From: Trichloromonas sp034006665
Lineage (GTDB): Bacteria > Desulfobacterota > Desulfuromonadia > Desulfuromonadales > Trichloromonadaceae
Assembly: GCF_034006665.1 (NCBI RefSeq)
Contig: NZ_JAVESI010000006.1
Coordinates: forward strand, 1-64,000
Length of the DNA stretch: 64,000 bases
Direction of reading: 5' to 3'
In this document: positions 45,059 through 53,321 of the stretch, in pieces
Layout: every line of letters starts with the position of its first letter
Position numbering within the stretch: the first letter of the stretch is position 1
Program-made: the position numbers and the translations under genes
Notes under the pieces: generated by a model
What the model saw: only the letters and a program-made list of their open reading frames with translations
Told to the model about the DNA's origin: nothing
The model's database searches: none

Positions 45059-45832
45059 GTGAAAAAGCAACTCTTCTACCTGTCCATCGGAGCCCTGGCG
45101 TTGACCCTGGCGGCCGGCTGCAAAAATGAAGCGCCGACCAGCACCGCAGCCCCCAAGGCCCAGTCCCAGGCGGAAACCCCGGCACCCCCGACTTCGCAGG
45201 CCAAGAGCGGTACCGTCGTAGAAACCATGAACGCGGCCGGCTACACTTATGTTCAGGTCGATACCGGCAGCGAAAAGATCTGGGCGGCGGCCCCCGAGTT
45301 CCAGGTCAAGGTCGGTGACAGCGTCGCCGTTCCCGAAGGCATGCCGATGCCCAATTATCACAGCAAGACCCTGAATCGTGACTTCGATATGGTTTACTTT
45401 GTCCCGGCGGTCATGGTCGGCGGCGGCGAAGGCATGGCCGCGCCCGTCGCCACCCCCGGGGAACTACCCAGCGGTCATCCGCCGATCACCCCGGTCAAGG
45501 CCGAAAATATCGACCTGAGCGGCATCGCCAAGGCCGAGGGCGGCAAGAGCATCGAAGAGATCTACGCCGGCAAGGGCGAACTCACGAGCAAGGAAGTCAC
45601 CGTGCGCGGCAAGGTCGTGAAGTTCAGCCCGGGCATCATGGGTAAAAACTGGATTCACATGCAGGACGGCACCGGTGGCGAGGGAACCAACGATCTCACC
45701 GTCACTACCGGCGTCACCGCCCAAGTCGGCGACACCATCCTGGTCAGCGGCATTCTCACCGCCGACAAGGATTTCGGCCACGGCTACAAGTATGCCCTCA
45801 TCATTGAGGATGGCAAGGTCACCGTCGAGTAA
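45059..45832 (+). CDS. NrfJ-like lipoprotein with a C-terminal OB-fold domain
   Basis: 257 residues. A lipoprotein signal peptide ends in LAAGC with Cys21 as the lipidated residue, followed by a Pro/Ala-rich linker. The NrfJ-like domain (SGTVVETMNAAGYTYVQV, AAAPEFQVKVGDSVAVPEG) lies at about 50-125. An OB fold follows (EVTVRGKVVKFSPGIMGKNW, IHMQDGTG) at about 180-257. Such proteins occur near cytochrome and redox systems, but no such genes are adjacent and the function is unknown. GTG start with GGAGGA 8 nt upstream. Confidence 0.85.
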   Translation: MKKQLFYLSIGALALTLAAGCKNEAPTSTAAPKAQSQAETPAPPTSQAKSGTVVETMNAAGYTYVQVDTGSEKIWAAAPEFQVKVGDSVAVPEGMPMPNYHSKTLNRDFDMVYFVPAVMVGGGEGMAAPVATPGELPSGHPPITPVKAENIDLSGIAKAEGGKSIEEIYAGKGELTSKEVTVRGKVVKFSPGIMGKNWIHMQDGTGGEGTNDLTVTTGVTAQVGDTILVSGILTADKDFGHGYKYALIIEDGKVTVE

Positions 45833-45854
45833 TCGGCCGACGGCTTCAACGACA

Positions 45855-45886
45855 AGCCCCTGGCCTCAACGCCAGGGGCTTTTTTC
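45855..45886 (+). terminator. Rho-independent terminator after the NrfJ-like gene
   Basis: AGCCCCTGGC pairs with GCCAGGGGCT across a CTCAAC loop and is followed by a run of Ts. Confidence 0.93.
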
Positions 45887-45956
45887 ATCCGGCGAAAAAC
45901 CGGCCGTCGACGCGTTGCCATAACGCCGGCAGCCTTTCTCCACGAAGAGTTACATC

Positions 45957-47081
45957 ATGCCCAGACTGATCATTTTCCTGACGGTCTTCCTTTCCCTTTA
46001 CAGCGCCATGCATCTGCTCGCCTACCTCGGCCTGCGACCGCTGCTCGCGAGCCGGGAACGCGCCCGCCGGCCGGTTTTGCTCTTCATGCTGCTGATGATC
46101 GCCGCGCCGGTTCTGGTGCGTCTTCTCGAACGACTCGACCTAGACGGGGCGGCGCGGCTCTTGGCCATCATCGGCTATTCATGGATGGCCTTCATCTTTC
46201 TGACCTTTGCCGGATTCGTCGCGGTCTTCGCCTGGGATCTCCTGCTGACGCCTCTCGCCCGCTATCGCCCCACCCTTGCCGAATGGAAACTGCACGGCCC
46301 ACGCTGTGCCCTGCTGGTCCCGGCACTAGCCCTGCTGCTCAGCATCTACGGGGTCTTCGAAGCCCGCAACCTGACCGTCGAAACCCTGCGTATTCCCACC
46401 GACAAGCTGCCTGCCGAAGGGCAGAGTCTGCGCATCGTCCAGATTTCCGACCTGCATCTCGGCCTGTTGCACCGCCACGGCAAACTGGAGCAGGTGGCCC
46501 GTCGGATCGAAGAGCTGAAACCCGATCTGCTGGTAGCGACCGGGGATATCGTCGACGCCCGTCTCGATCATATCGTCGGGCTGACCGACATTTTCCGGCG
46601 GCTGACCCCACCTCTCGGGAAGTACGCCGTGACCGGCAATCATGAATATTACGCCGGACTCGACCAGGCTCTTGATTTTCTCGAAGAGAGCGGCTTTATC
46701 CTGCTGCGTGACCGGGCGACACGGGTCGGCCCGTTGCTACTGGTGGGGGTCGATGATCCGGCAGGCGGACACAGCGTTGATGAGGCGACCTTGGTCAACC
46801 TCGCCGAGCGCTGCCATTTTACCCTGCTCCTCAAGCACCGGCCCCTGATCACCCCCGGCGAAGAAGTCTTCGATCTACAACTTTCGGGGCATGCCCATCG
46901 CGGCCAGATCATCCCCTTCAACTTGGTGACCGCCCTGGAATATCCTTTACAAAATGGCCTCTACCGCCTGCCCACCGGCGCTCTCCTTTATGCCAGCCGC
47001 GGAACTGGCACCTGGGGTCCGCCGATACGGGTCTTTGCCCCGCCGGAAATCACCCTGATCGAGCTCTTCCCGCGCCGCTAA
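45957..47081 (+). CDS. Membrane-anchored metallophosphoesterase (YkuE-like)
   Basis: 374 residues. About four membrane segments occupy residues 1-140. The calcineurin-like phosphoesterase domain follows with all motifs: QISDLHLG, ATGDIVDAR, TGNHEYY, LLKHRP and LSGHAHRGQ, which bind two metal ions. YkuE-type relatives are surface or membrane phosphoesterases; the substrate is unknown. Starts MPRLIIFLT with a weak AAGAG; followed after 29 bp by the Nudix gene. Confidence 0.9.
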   Translation: MPRLIIFLTVFLSLYSAMHLLAYLGLRPLLASRERARRPVLLFMLLMIAAPVLVRLLERLDLDGAARLLAIIGYSWMAFIFLTFAGFVAVFAWDLLLTPLARYRPTLAEWKLHGPRCALLVPALALLLSIYGVFEARNLTVETLRIPTDKLPAEGQSLRIVQISDLHLGLLHRHGKLEQVARRIEELKPDLLVATGDIVDARLDHIVGLTDIFRRLTPPLGKYAVTGNHEYYAGLDQALDFLEESGFILLRDRATRVGPLLLVGVDDPAGGHSVDEATLVNLAERCHFTLLLKHRPLITPGEEVFDLQLSGHAHRGQIIPFNLVTALEYPLQNGLYRLPTGALLYASRGTGTWGPPIRVFAPPEITLIELFPRR

Positions 47082-47110
47082 CCCCTGACCTGTTCACGAG
47101 ATCGCAGCCG

Positions 47111-47749
47111 ATGCCGCAACCGCTCCTCTCCTCCTGGCCCGACCAGCTGACGCACTTCCGCCGGGCGCTCAACCCGCATCCGCCACGGATGACGAGTGGG
47201 CCCGAGCACGGCCATGGGGCGGTAGCCCTCATTCTCCGTCCCGGTCCCCAGGGCGCGGAAATTCTTTACATCGAACGGGCTGCCCACCCCCGCGACCCCT
47301 GGTCGGGGGACCTCGCCTTCCCCGGCGGCCGGATCGATCCTGAGGACGGCGGCATCCGTCAGGCGGCGGAACGGGAGACCTACGAAGAAATCGGTCTGGA
47401 TCTGCGCGACGCCGACTACTTGGGGGGACTCGACGACATCGTCGGCGCGCATCTGCCGGTGCGGGTCTCCTGCTGCGTCTACGCCCTGCCCGAAGGAAAG
47501 AATCCGCCGCTGCGCCGCAATCATGAAGTCAGCGACGTCTTTTACATGCCCCTTGACAAACTGCGCGCCCCCGCGCGCCACATCATCACCCGCATCGACT
47601 GGAACCGGGCTCCGCGCGAAACCCCCGCCCTGACCCTGCTCCCCGGCAACCGTCCCCTTCTCTGGGGAATCACCTACCGCCTCACCACCCAGTTACTCAA
47701 CCGCATCGGCCTTCCCCTGCTCCCGCCAAACGTCGTTTCCGCCGGATAA
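47111..47749 (+). CDS. Nudix hydrolase (CoA pyrophosphatase-like)
   Basis: 212 residues with a Nudix box GGRIDPEDGGIRQAAERETYEEIG (longer than 20 residues; key residues are the first Gly, the RE and the EE-x-G) at about residues 75-98, preceded by SGDLAFPGG, which resembles the CoA/ADP-ribose pyrophosphatases. The preference for CoA is inferred. Probably co-transcribed with the phosphoesterase gene. Confidence 0.88.
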   Translation: MPQPLLSSWPDQLTHFRRALNPHPPRMTSGPEHGHGAVALILRPGPQGAEILYIERAAHPRDPWSGDLAFPGGRIDPEDGGIRQAAERETYEEIGLDLRDADYLGGLDDIVGAHLPVRVSCCVYALPEGKNPPLRRNHEVSDVFYMPLDKLRAPARHIITRIDWNRAPRETPALTLLPGNRPLLWGITYRLTTQLLNRIGLPLLPPNVVSAG

Positions 47750-47788
47750 AAGAAAACAGGGGCCGACCCGGCATCCCGGATCGGCCCC
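47750..47788 (-). terminator. Rho-independent terminator after the histidine kinase gene
   Basis: On the minus strand GGGGCCGA and TCGGCCCC flank a 14-base loop that can itself pair (TCCGGGATGCCGGG), and the right arm runs into TGTTTTCTTTT. It also lies directly behind the Nudix gene on the plus strand. Confidence 0.75.
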
Positions 47789-47814
47789 CGATCAATCCCG
47801 AAGCGAAAGTCTGC

Positions 47815-48774
47815 TTATTCCTCTTCCGTCTCGGCGGCCTTGCCGGCGCGGGCCGCCTTCGCCCGAAGCAGAGTGAAATGGAAGACCGTCCCCTTTCCCT
47901 CATCGCTACGCACTTTGAGCTTACCGCCGCCGCGTCGCACCAGTTCGTGGGCCAGCAACAGCCCCAGGCCGCTCCCTGCCTCGCCGGAGGTTCCCGGCTT
48001 GGAGAGGCGCGTTCCCATGTGGAAGAGGCTTTTGACCTCGTGCCGGGACATGCCGATGCCGCGGTCGGTGACGCTCACCCGCACCTTGCCGCCGCGCCCC
48101 TTGGCCCCAACCTCAATGGAGCTCCCCGGGTGGGAGAATTTGACGGCGTTGCTGAGCAGATTGCGCAACACCGAATTCACGGCCGTCTCGTCGGCCAGCA
48201 CCATAACCCCCTCGGGAACATTATTGCTGATGACGATCTGCTTGCGGGTCGCAGAGAGCCCAATCTGGTCGATCACCGACTCGACCAAGGAGCGTAAATC
48301 CCGACGACGCAACGGGATATTGCCGCTCTCCAGTTGCACCTCGGCCCAGCAGAGGAGATTTTCGAGCAGGTCGTGAGCCTTGTCCGCGGCTTCGAAAATC
48401 CCAGCACTGAGAGAGCGCCGGTCTTCCTCGGATAACTCGTTGAAATTCTTGCGTAACAGCTCGGCGTTGCCGATCAGGTTGGTGAAGGGGCTACGCAGGT
48501 CGTGGGCGATCACACCGAACAGCCGCGCCTTTTCCGTGTCGATTCGTTGCAGGCGCAGAGCAAGAGACGTCGAAATGAACATGACCACGAAAGCGAAAAG
48601 CACAACGATTGCCGTTACGAACCAGCATTCGAGGTGGTTCACCGGCGTCGGCTGGACTCCGAAAAGCTTGTTGGGCAGATCGAAAAACTCGTCCAACCAC
48701 AGAAAGAGGACGATAAAGCCGAAACCAAAGGCTTCGATCAGCAGGATTTTTTTGGAACAGCTAAACTTTACCAT
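47815..48774 (-). CDS. Membrane-bound sensor histidine kinase
   Basis: 319 residues. Two membrane segments (about 8-28 and 50-75) enclose a short periplasmic loop. A HisKA domain has the H box FGVIAHDLRSPFTNLIGNAE, with the phospho-acceptor His at about residue 91. The ATPase domain has the N box (RNLLSNAVKF), G1 (VTDRGIGM) and G2 (GEAGSGLGLLLAHELV). No response regulator lies next to it, so it is an orphan. GGGGAG precedes the ATG. Confidence 0.9.
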   Translation of the reverse strand: MVKFSCSKKILLIEAFGFGFIVLFLWLDEFFDLPNKLFGVQPTPVNHLECWFVTAIVVLFAFVVMFISTSLALRLQRIDTEKARLFGVIAHDLRSPFTNLIGNAELLRKNFNELSEEDRRSLSAGIFEAADKAHDLLENLLCWAEVQLESGNIPLRRRDLRSLVESVIDQIGLSATRKQIVISNNVPEGVMVLADETAVNSVLRNLLSNAVKFSHPGSSIEVGAKGRGGKVRVSVTDRGIGMSRHEVKSLFHMGTRLSKPGTSGEAGSGLGLLLAHELVRRGGGKLKVRSDEGKGTVFHFTLLRAKAARAGKAAETEEE

Positions 48775-49295
48775 GAAAAGCTCCCCTCGGGAAAGTTCAT
48801 CCCCTCACCAAGATTCTAATTACGCCATGGATTAAACAAAACAGAGGAACAAAATGCAATCAGAAAGTTTCGTCCGACCTCTAAACCTGAAAACGCCGTT
48901 GGTTTCAGCAAAGGCGCCGGTCTGATAAGCGGGTTCCGAATCCGGACAGGAGCGTCGAATAGTTCAATATGGCGCCTCCAACACCCGCCCACTGAATGGG
49001 ATTTTCTGCGATAAAAAAGTGGTTCAGCGCCTTGACAGGCCTCCATGGCCCTTTCATACTTTTCCTAGCCCAGAAAACAAACCCAACAAATTCCGCTCAC
49101 ATCGGCTAACCATTTAACTTATTTAGTACCCCCGGCCCTGCAAGGGCATGAAATCGGTTCTCGCGACCAACGGTGCCGACATATTTTTATAACAACATTT
49201 TACTTGACTCATCGAAATACGCTGTGGCATAAAGTCAGCGAGGCCAAAACACTGTTTAAGTTTAAATTTCAGCAACCGAGTTCCGGAGAAAAACG
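48775..49295. other. Gene-less AT-richer region upstream of the acetate cluster
   Basis: About 520 bp with no credible gene on either strand. It holds the upstream region of the histidine kinase (minus) and, at its right end, the candidate promoter for the acetate cluster. Its base composition is less GC-rich than the housekeeping genes. Confidence 0.4.
49204..49233 (+). promoter_or_regulatory. Candidate promoter of the acetate-symporter region
   Basis: TTGACT (49204-49209), an 18-bp spacer and CATAAA (49228-49233), about 60 bp before the 53-residue ORF. It sits in a locally AT-rich stretch. Confidence 0.4.
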
Positions 49296-49457
49296 ATGGA
49301 CGTTACGCTTTATTACATCTTGGGCGGCATTATCACCGGGGGAGCGACAATTTGTTTCGTTTTCGCCTATTATTCCGACTACCGCGAGCAAAGCAGTCGC
49401 AAACGGCGTTCCATGTATTCCATCATTAACCGTGAGAATCGGCCAGCATCGAAATAA
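49296..49457 (+). CDS. Very small membrane protein, 53 residues
   Basis: Starts MDVTLYYILGGIITGG. One hydrophobic segment (about residues 5-27) is followed by a basic tail (SSRKRRSMYSIINRENRP). CGGAG lies about 7 nt before the ATG and a plausible promoter lies upstream. No family recognised. It could be an accessory peptide of the downstream symporter, but the 342-bp gap to the next gene leaves this open. Confidence 0.55.
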   Translation: MDVTLYYILGGIITGGATICFVFAYYSDYREQSSRKRRSMYSIINRENRPASK

Positions 49458-49799
49458 AAATGGGTTCCCGACGATTCCGCAGATCCTTTTGATCGGGAGT
49501 CGGTCGTGGTTTTCGGATTCCCGGCCCAAGGGGAGAATCGGATAAGTAAAACGCAGGTTCGCCGTCGGCAACACTTCGGCGACGCCGAGAATGAACTCGA
49601 AGTTGGTCAGAAGCACGCCCCATGTCGGAGCGGAATTCTACTTCCGGAGTTCACTACAACCCCATCATAACCCACTCAACCCGAAAGGAGGTGCCCACAA
49701 CAAACATCGGTCTGTTCAATATCGACTAACAAGGGTTCGACGTTTATGCGGTCAACAGGGGTGGCTCCCCGAAGACTTCACACCAAGGGAGGAACGGGC
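49458..49799. other. Gene-less leader before the symporter genes
   Basis: About 340 bp between the 53-residue ORF and the symporter small subunit. A strong AAAGGAGGTG (near 49683) has no usable start codon behind it, which may mark a lost small gene. No terminator or clear structured leader was identified. Confidence 0.35.
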
Positions 49800-50186
49800 A
49801 TGGAAAAAGAGGGTTTGGGACAAAGAGATATTCATATCAATTTTTTTAGACCGGTCGGCGAATTCATGACCAGGGACGTGACCATGACCAAGATCATCTT
49901 GGTGGTCTGGGCCTTGGCCGTGTACGGCTTTCTGCTTTTGCTGGTGATGGCCGCCGATCCCAACGACACCGTGCAGGTTACGCTGAACACGGGCGAAGTC
50001 ATCAACCAGGTCACCGGCAAAAGTTTTTTGACGGAAATGCGCTTTCTTGGCTTCCCCTTCCATTATTTCTACATGGCGTGGTTCTGCATCGGGCTCTTCA
50101 TCGCCCAGTGCTGGTGGTACTGCAAGTTTTCCGACAACCTCGAAGCTGAGCTTGGCAAGGCCGAGAAGAAGCCCGGACAACCCTAA
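49800..50186 (+). CDS. Small membrane partner of a sodium:solute symporter (DUF4212-like)
   Basis: 128 residues. The N-terminus (GQRDIHINFFRPVGEF) precedes two membrane segments (about 30-50 and 82-104, FPFHYFYMAWFCIGLFIAQCW), with a charged C-terminus. Two-helix proteins of this kind (DUF4212 or DUF485 type) are encoded directly upstream of acetate-type symporters and are thought to act with them. The exact family is not certain. ATG at 49800 follows GGGAGG; 22 bp separate it from the symporter gene. Confidence 0.7.
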   Translation: MEKEGLGQRDIHINFFRPVGEFMTRDVTMTKIILVVWALAVYGFLLLLVMAADPNDTVQVTLNTGEVINQVTGKSFLTEMRFLGFPFHYFYMAWFCIGLFIAQCWWYCKFSDNLEAELGKAEKKPGQP

Positions 50187-50208
50187 ATAAAGGAAGGGAG
50201 ACCTGAAA

Positions 50209-51819
50209 ATGAAACGAATGATGCAATGGGGCTTGTCTCTTCTCTTTTTTTTGACGGCAAGCAATGTTTTCGCGGCGGTCGAAGACTTGAACCCGGAAGG
50301 AAAGTTCAAGGTCATTCCGGGCCTCATGATGATCGGCCTTTTGGTTCTGTTCGTCATGGTCGGCGTTTTCGCCAAGGCTAAAACCACCGAAGACTACTGG
50401 GCGGCCGGGCGCGGCATCGGCCAAATGGGCGGCGGCGCGGCGATCGCCTCGAACTGGATGTCCGCAGCCTCCTATCTGGGCATGGCCGGCCTCATCTACC
50501 TGAAGGGTTTTTTCGCCATCTCCTACGTGCTCGGTTGGACCGGCGGCTACGTGCTGCTGCTGGTGCTGATGGCCGGCCCGGTGCGCCGCTACGGCAAGTA
50601 CACGGCACCGGACTTCGTCGGCGACCGCTACTATTCCCAGTTCGCGCGCCTGCTGTCGGCCCTGATCGTCATCCTGATCTCCTTCGTCTACGCCGTCGGC
50701 CAGTACAAGGGCATCGGCATGATGTTCAACTGGATCTTCGGCATCGACTACAAGACCTCGGTCGTCGTCGGCACCCTGGTCGTTCTGGCCTACGTCCTGA
50801 TCTCGGGGATGCTCGGCGCCACCAAGAACATGCAGGTGCAGTACGTGGTCATCGTCATCACCTTCTTCCTGCCGCTCTTTTTCATCGCCCATAAGCTGGG
50901 CTACTTCTCCGCTGTGCCGCAGATCGGCTACGGTGCCGCCCTGTGGGACATCGGTAACGGCGGCAACGGAATTGCCCCGGAAGTCGCGGAACCCAGCTTC
51001 TATCTGCCGTTTATCAAGGACACCGCCTATCACTGGATCGCCCTGTGCTTCACCCTGATGGTCGGCACCGCCGGCCTGCCCCACGTCATCGGCCGCTTCT
51101 ACGTCGTGCCCCGCGTCAGCGACGCCCGCTGGCAGGTGGTATGGGGCCTGTTCTTCATCGCCCTGGTCTACTGGACCGCGCCCGCCTACGCGGCCTACGC
51201 CAAATTCTCCAACCTGCTGGGGACTTCGGGCGTCAACATCGCGCCGGACGCCATCGTCGTCAACGCCGCCGAACTGGCGGGCCTGCCCGAGTGGTTCGCC
51301 GGCTTCCTCGCCGCCGGCGCCGTGTCCGCCGCCTTCTCCACCGTCGGCGGCCTGCTGATGGCCGGAGCCTCGGCCTTCGCCCACGACATCTACTTCCGCG
51401 TGTTGAGGCCGAACGCCACCGAAGAAACCAAGATGAAGATCGCCCGAGTCGGCACCGTTATACTCGGCCTGTCCATCATCATCATCGCCCTGAACCCGCC
51501 GGCCCTGATCGCCCAGATCGTCGCCGTCGCCTTCGCCCTCGGCGCGAACACCTTCTTCCCCCTGTTTCTGCTCGGGATCTGGTGGAGCCGCACCACCAAG
51601 GAAGCCGCGATCACCGGCATGATCGTGGGCCTGATCGTCACCTTCGGGTCGATGCTGATTCCCAAGACTTCGCTGCTGGCCTACTACATCCCCTTCACCT
51701 CCAGCGCGGTGCTCGGCGTACCGCTGGTCATCATCGTCATGATCGTGGTTTCGCTGATGACCCCCGAGCCCTCCCGGGAGATCAAGGAACTGCTTTACAA
51801 GGTTCATAACGACGAATAG
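50209..51819 (+). CDS. actP: Sodium:solute symporter, probable acetate permease
   Basis: 536 residues with about 13 membrane segments and a possible cleaved N-terminal signal (LLFFLTASNVFAA). Features of the SSS family: TTEDYWAAGRGIGQMGGG, SAASYLGMAGL, the LMVGTAGLPHVIGRFYVVP segment, and AFSTVGGLLMAGASAFAHDI. It resembles ActP-type acetate carriers; the neighbouring acetyl-CoA synthetase homologue supports acetate. Codon use is strikingly biased to C/G in third position, suggesting high expression. AGGAAGGGAG precedes the ATG; a strong terminator follows. Confidence 0.9.
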   Translation: MKRMMQWGLSLLFFLTASNVFAAVEDLNPEGKFKVIPGLMMIGLLVLFVMVGVFAKAKTTEDYWAAGRGIGQMGGGAAIASNWMSAASYLGMAGLIYLKGFFAISYVLGWTGGYVLLLVLMAGPVRRYGKYTAPDFVGDRYYSQFARLLSALIVILISFVYAVGQYKGIGMMFNWIFGIDYKTSVVVGTLVVLAYVLISGMLGATKNMQVQYVVIVITFFLPLFFIAHKLGYFSAVPQIGYGAALWDIGNGGNGIAPEVAEPSFYLPFIKDTAYHWIALCFTLMVGTAGLPHVIGRFYVVPRVSDARWQVVWGLFFIALVYWTAPAYAAYAKFSNLLGTSGVNIAPDAIVVNAAELAGLPEWFAGFLAAGAVSAAFSTVGGLLMAGASAFAHDIYFRVLRPNATEETKMKIARVGTVILGLSIIIIALNPPALIAQIVAVAFALGANTFFPLFLLGIWWSRTTKEAAITGMIVGLIVTFGSMLIPKTSLLAYYIPFTSSAVLGVPLVIIVMIVVSLMTPEPSREIKELLYKVHNDE

Positions 51820-51845
51820 TCCGCCGTGTTGAATCGTTTCATTCG

Positions 51846-51876
51846 CCCCCATCGCGTACGCGATGGGGGTTTTTTT
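51846..51876 (+). terminator. Rho-independent terminator after the symporter gene
   Basis: CCCCCATCGCG and CGCGATGGGGG pair across a two-base turn and are followed by seven Ts. Confidence 0.95.
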
Positions 51877-52207
51877 GTTTCGCTCAGAGCCCGCCGCGTA
51901 GGGATTCCGAGCGCCGCCGACGCCTTTCGGAACCCGGCGGTCATCCGTGCCGAAAGCCGGCGAAAGTCGTCAAGGCGCCACGCCTCTTGTTTTAGCCGAT
52001 GGCCGATCTTTCCCCTGCCCCCCCGCTGGGGAAGAACTCTTTACCCACCCCCAGCGCGGGCGGTTTTTTTAGGGGGGGAATGAGTAATCAACGTACTCTT
52101 TAGCGTCCCACGTCCCCTCCGGAGGCGATTTTTCATAACGAAACTTCAGTCAGTCTAGGCCTTTGATTTCAGTAGGTTATCTTGAAGTCAGTCAGAAGGG
52201 AGAAGCA

Positions 52208-52354
52208 TTGAAGTCCTCCTTGGCAAGGAGAGAGGCAAGAGGGGTTTGGGCGAAAGCACAAAAAGATCCAAGGAGGAAGCGGCGCCAGCGTCGGGCCCAG
52301 GGTTTTCGGCCCGCGCGGGGTGTTCGCAAGGCGGGAACGTTCGCGATGGAATGA
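52208..52354 (+). CDS. Possible small, very basic ORF (48 residues)
   Basis: TTG start about 6 nt after GGGAG; the product is dominated by Arg, Lys, Ala and Gly (ARREARGVWAKAQ, then FRPARGVRKAGTFAME). No family recognised. High G content of this strand makes such frames likely by chance, so it is listed only as a possibility. Confidence 0.2.
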   Translation: MKSSLARREARGVWAKAQKDPRRKRRQRRAQGFRPARGVRKAGTFAME

Positions 52355-52368
52355 TCCGGCAATCGCGC

Positions 52369-52386
52369 GGGGCGGGGCGGGGCGGG
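52369..52386 (+). other. G-quadruplex-type motif
   Basis: GGGGCGGGGCGGGGCGGG: four G runs of three or four bases separated by single C residues, the pattern of a very stable parallel quadruplex on the plus strand. Confidence 0.7.
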
Positions 52387-52479
52387 CCGACCGCGGGCCG
52401 GACGGCATGAACGCGGCCCAGAACGACGGTCTGAAGAGGGGAGGCGACGGGGAAAGGGGTTGCGCAGTCGATTTTCAGT

Positions 52480-52515
52480 CCGGTTCCCGCGGAGTGAGCG
52501 CTCTGCGGGAACCGG
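52480..52515 (-). terminator. Strong hairpin downstream of the TPR lipoprotein gene
   Basis: CCGGTTCCCGC and GCGGGAACCGG form an 11-bp stem around a 14-base loop that contains the palindrome GAGCGCTC. It lies about 16 bp beyond the stop of the TPR protein on the minus strand. There is no strong T tract, so it may be a terminator or an mRNA 3'-end stabiliser. Confidence 0.5.
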
Positions 52516-52531
52516 GAAATCCTCGGGAAAA

Positions 52532-53203
52532 TTACATAAACTTGATTTTTTTATGTTTGTCCAACTCGGCCTTGCCCGCCTCGATGAAAGGTTTCGGATC
52601 GATGCCGAGCATTTTGACCGAGCGCTCGGCGTTGCCGTTGTCGGGATTGTACAACAACGACCGACGAAACGCCTCAAGAGCTCCTTCCATGTCGCCGGAG
52701 TATTTCAGGGCGGTGCCGTAATTGGCCAGGCTTTCCGAAATGGCCTTGGAAAAGCGCTCGTAATCCTTAGGGTTGTGCTCGAACCAGCGCAGGTAGAAAT
52801 CGACGGAGGTTTTCAGCGCCTGGAGCGCCTTCTCGATTTCCGCCTGGTCAACGGCGGCCGGATTCACCTTGTCCCGCTGGGTGTTCAACTTATGGCCGTA
52901 GAGCGCCCATCCCAGGTGAAGGACGCCGATGTCGTTCATGACAAAGCCATAGTTGATGTACACATCCCGCCCCTGATCGCCCTGAACGTTGGGATGCTCC
53001 AGCTCCCGCCGAGCCGACTCGTAGTATTTGAGGGCCTCTTCATAATTTTTTACTTTGAGCAGTTTCTGGGCGCTGACTGCGGTCAGGTGGGCGTTTTTAT
53101 ACTTGGGGTCCACCTTCTGATGCTCCGCGCCGTATTGACAGCGCGACAATAATACGATGAGGCTAATGATGATGCCGAGGATAAAAAACGGTTTTAAATT
53201 CAT
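52532..53203 (-). CDS. Membrane-anchored TPR protein
   Basis: 223 residues. An N-terminal hydrophobic segment (PFFILGIIISLIVLLS) ends at a Cys (LLSRCQYG) that could be a lipidation site, although Arg before the Cys is unusual. Tetratricopeptide-like repeats follow (YEEALKYYESARRELE and MEGALEAFRRSLLYNPDN). No enzymatic motif. AGGAG precedes the ATG. It is divergent from the exonuclease gene, with paired inverted repeats between them. Probably a scaffold at the inner membrane. Confidence 0.75.
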   Translation of the reverse strand: MNLKPFFILGIIISLIVLLSRCQYGAEHQKVDPKYKNAHLTAVSAQKLLKVKNYEEALKYYESARRELEHPNVQGDQGRDVYINYGFVMNDIGVLHLGWALYGHKLNTQRDKVNPAAVDQAEIEKALQALKTSVDFYLRWFEHNPKDYERFSKAISESLANYGTALKYSGDMEGALEAFRRSLLYNPDNGNAERSVKMLGIDPKPFIEAGKAELDKHKKIKFM

Positions 53204-53240
53204 TAAATAAAACTCCTGTTGAAAAATATGTCGATAAGTA

Positions 53241-53292
53241 TAAACTTTGAAGCGGGTAATCTCCAGCTTAAAGTTTACAGTTTAAAGATTAC
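53241..53292. repeat. Interleaved inverted repeats in a divergent promoter region
   Basis: Four arms in the order A-B-A'-B': TAAACTTT (53241-53248), GTAATCT (53256-53262), AAAGTTTA (53270-53277), AGATTAC (53286-53292). The two palindromes overlap, so they could be two operator half-site pairs or mutually exclusive or pseudoknotted RNA stems. The region lies between the TPR gene (minus) and the exonuclease gene (plus) and is AT-rich. Confidence 0.6.
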
Positions 53293-53321
53293 GGGCGTGA
53301 CTATTCGCGCTGGAGTCGGAT

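Larger units (their letters stand above)
51877..52531. other. Gene-poor, G-rich intergenic region
   Basis: About 650 bp with no recognised gene. A second terminator-like hairpin (CCCCGCTGGGG at 52021-52031 with CCCCCAGCGCGGG at 52048-52060, then Ts to 52070) lies early. A short basic frame opens at a TTG (52208) behind GGGAG and ends at 52354; its 48 residues are rich in Arg and Lys (QKDPRRKRRQRRAQG) and it may be fortuitous. A quadruplex-type G run follows at 52369-52386, and a strong hairpin at 52480-52515. Confidence 0.5.

Noticed and set aside
50098..51852. 584-residue open frame antisense to the symporter gene
   Set aside because: Third-position GC bias of the real gene leaves the opposite strand free of stops; the product is Gly/His/Asp-rich low-complexity sequence with no ribosome binding site.
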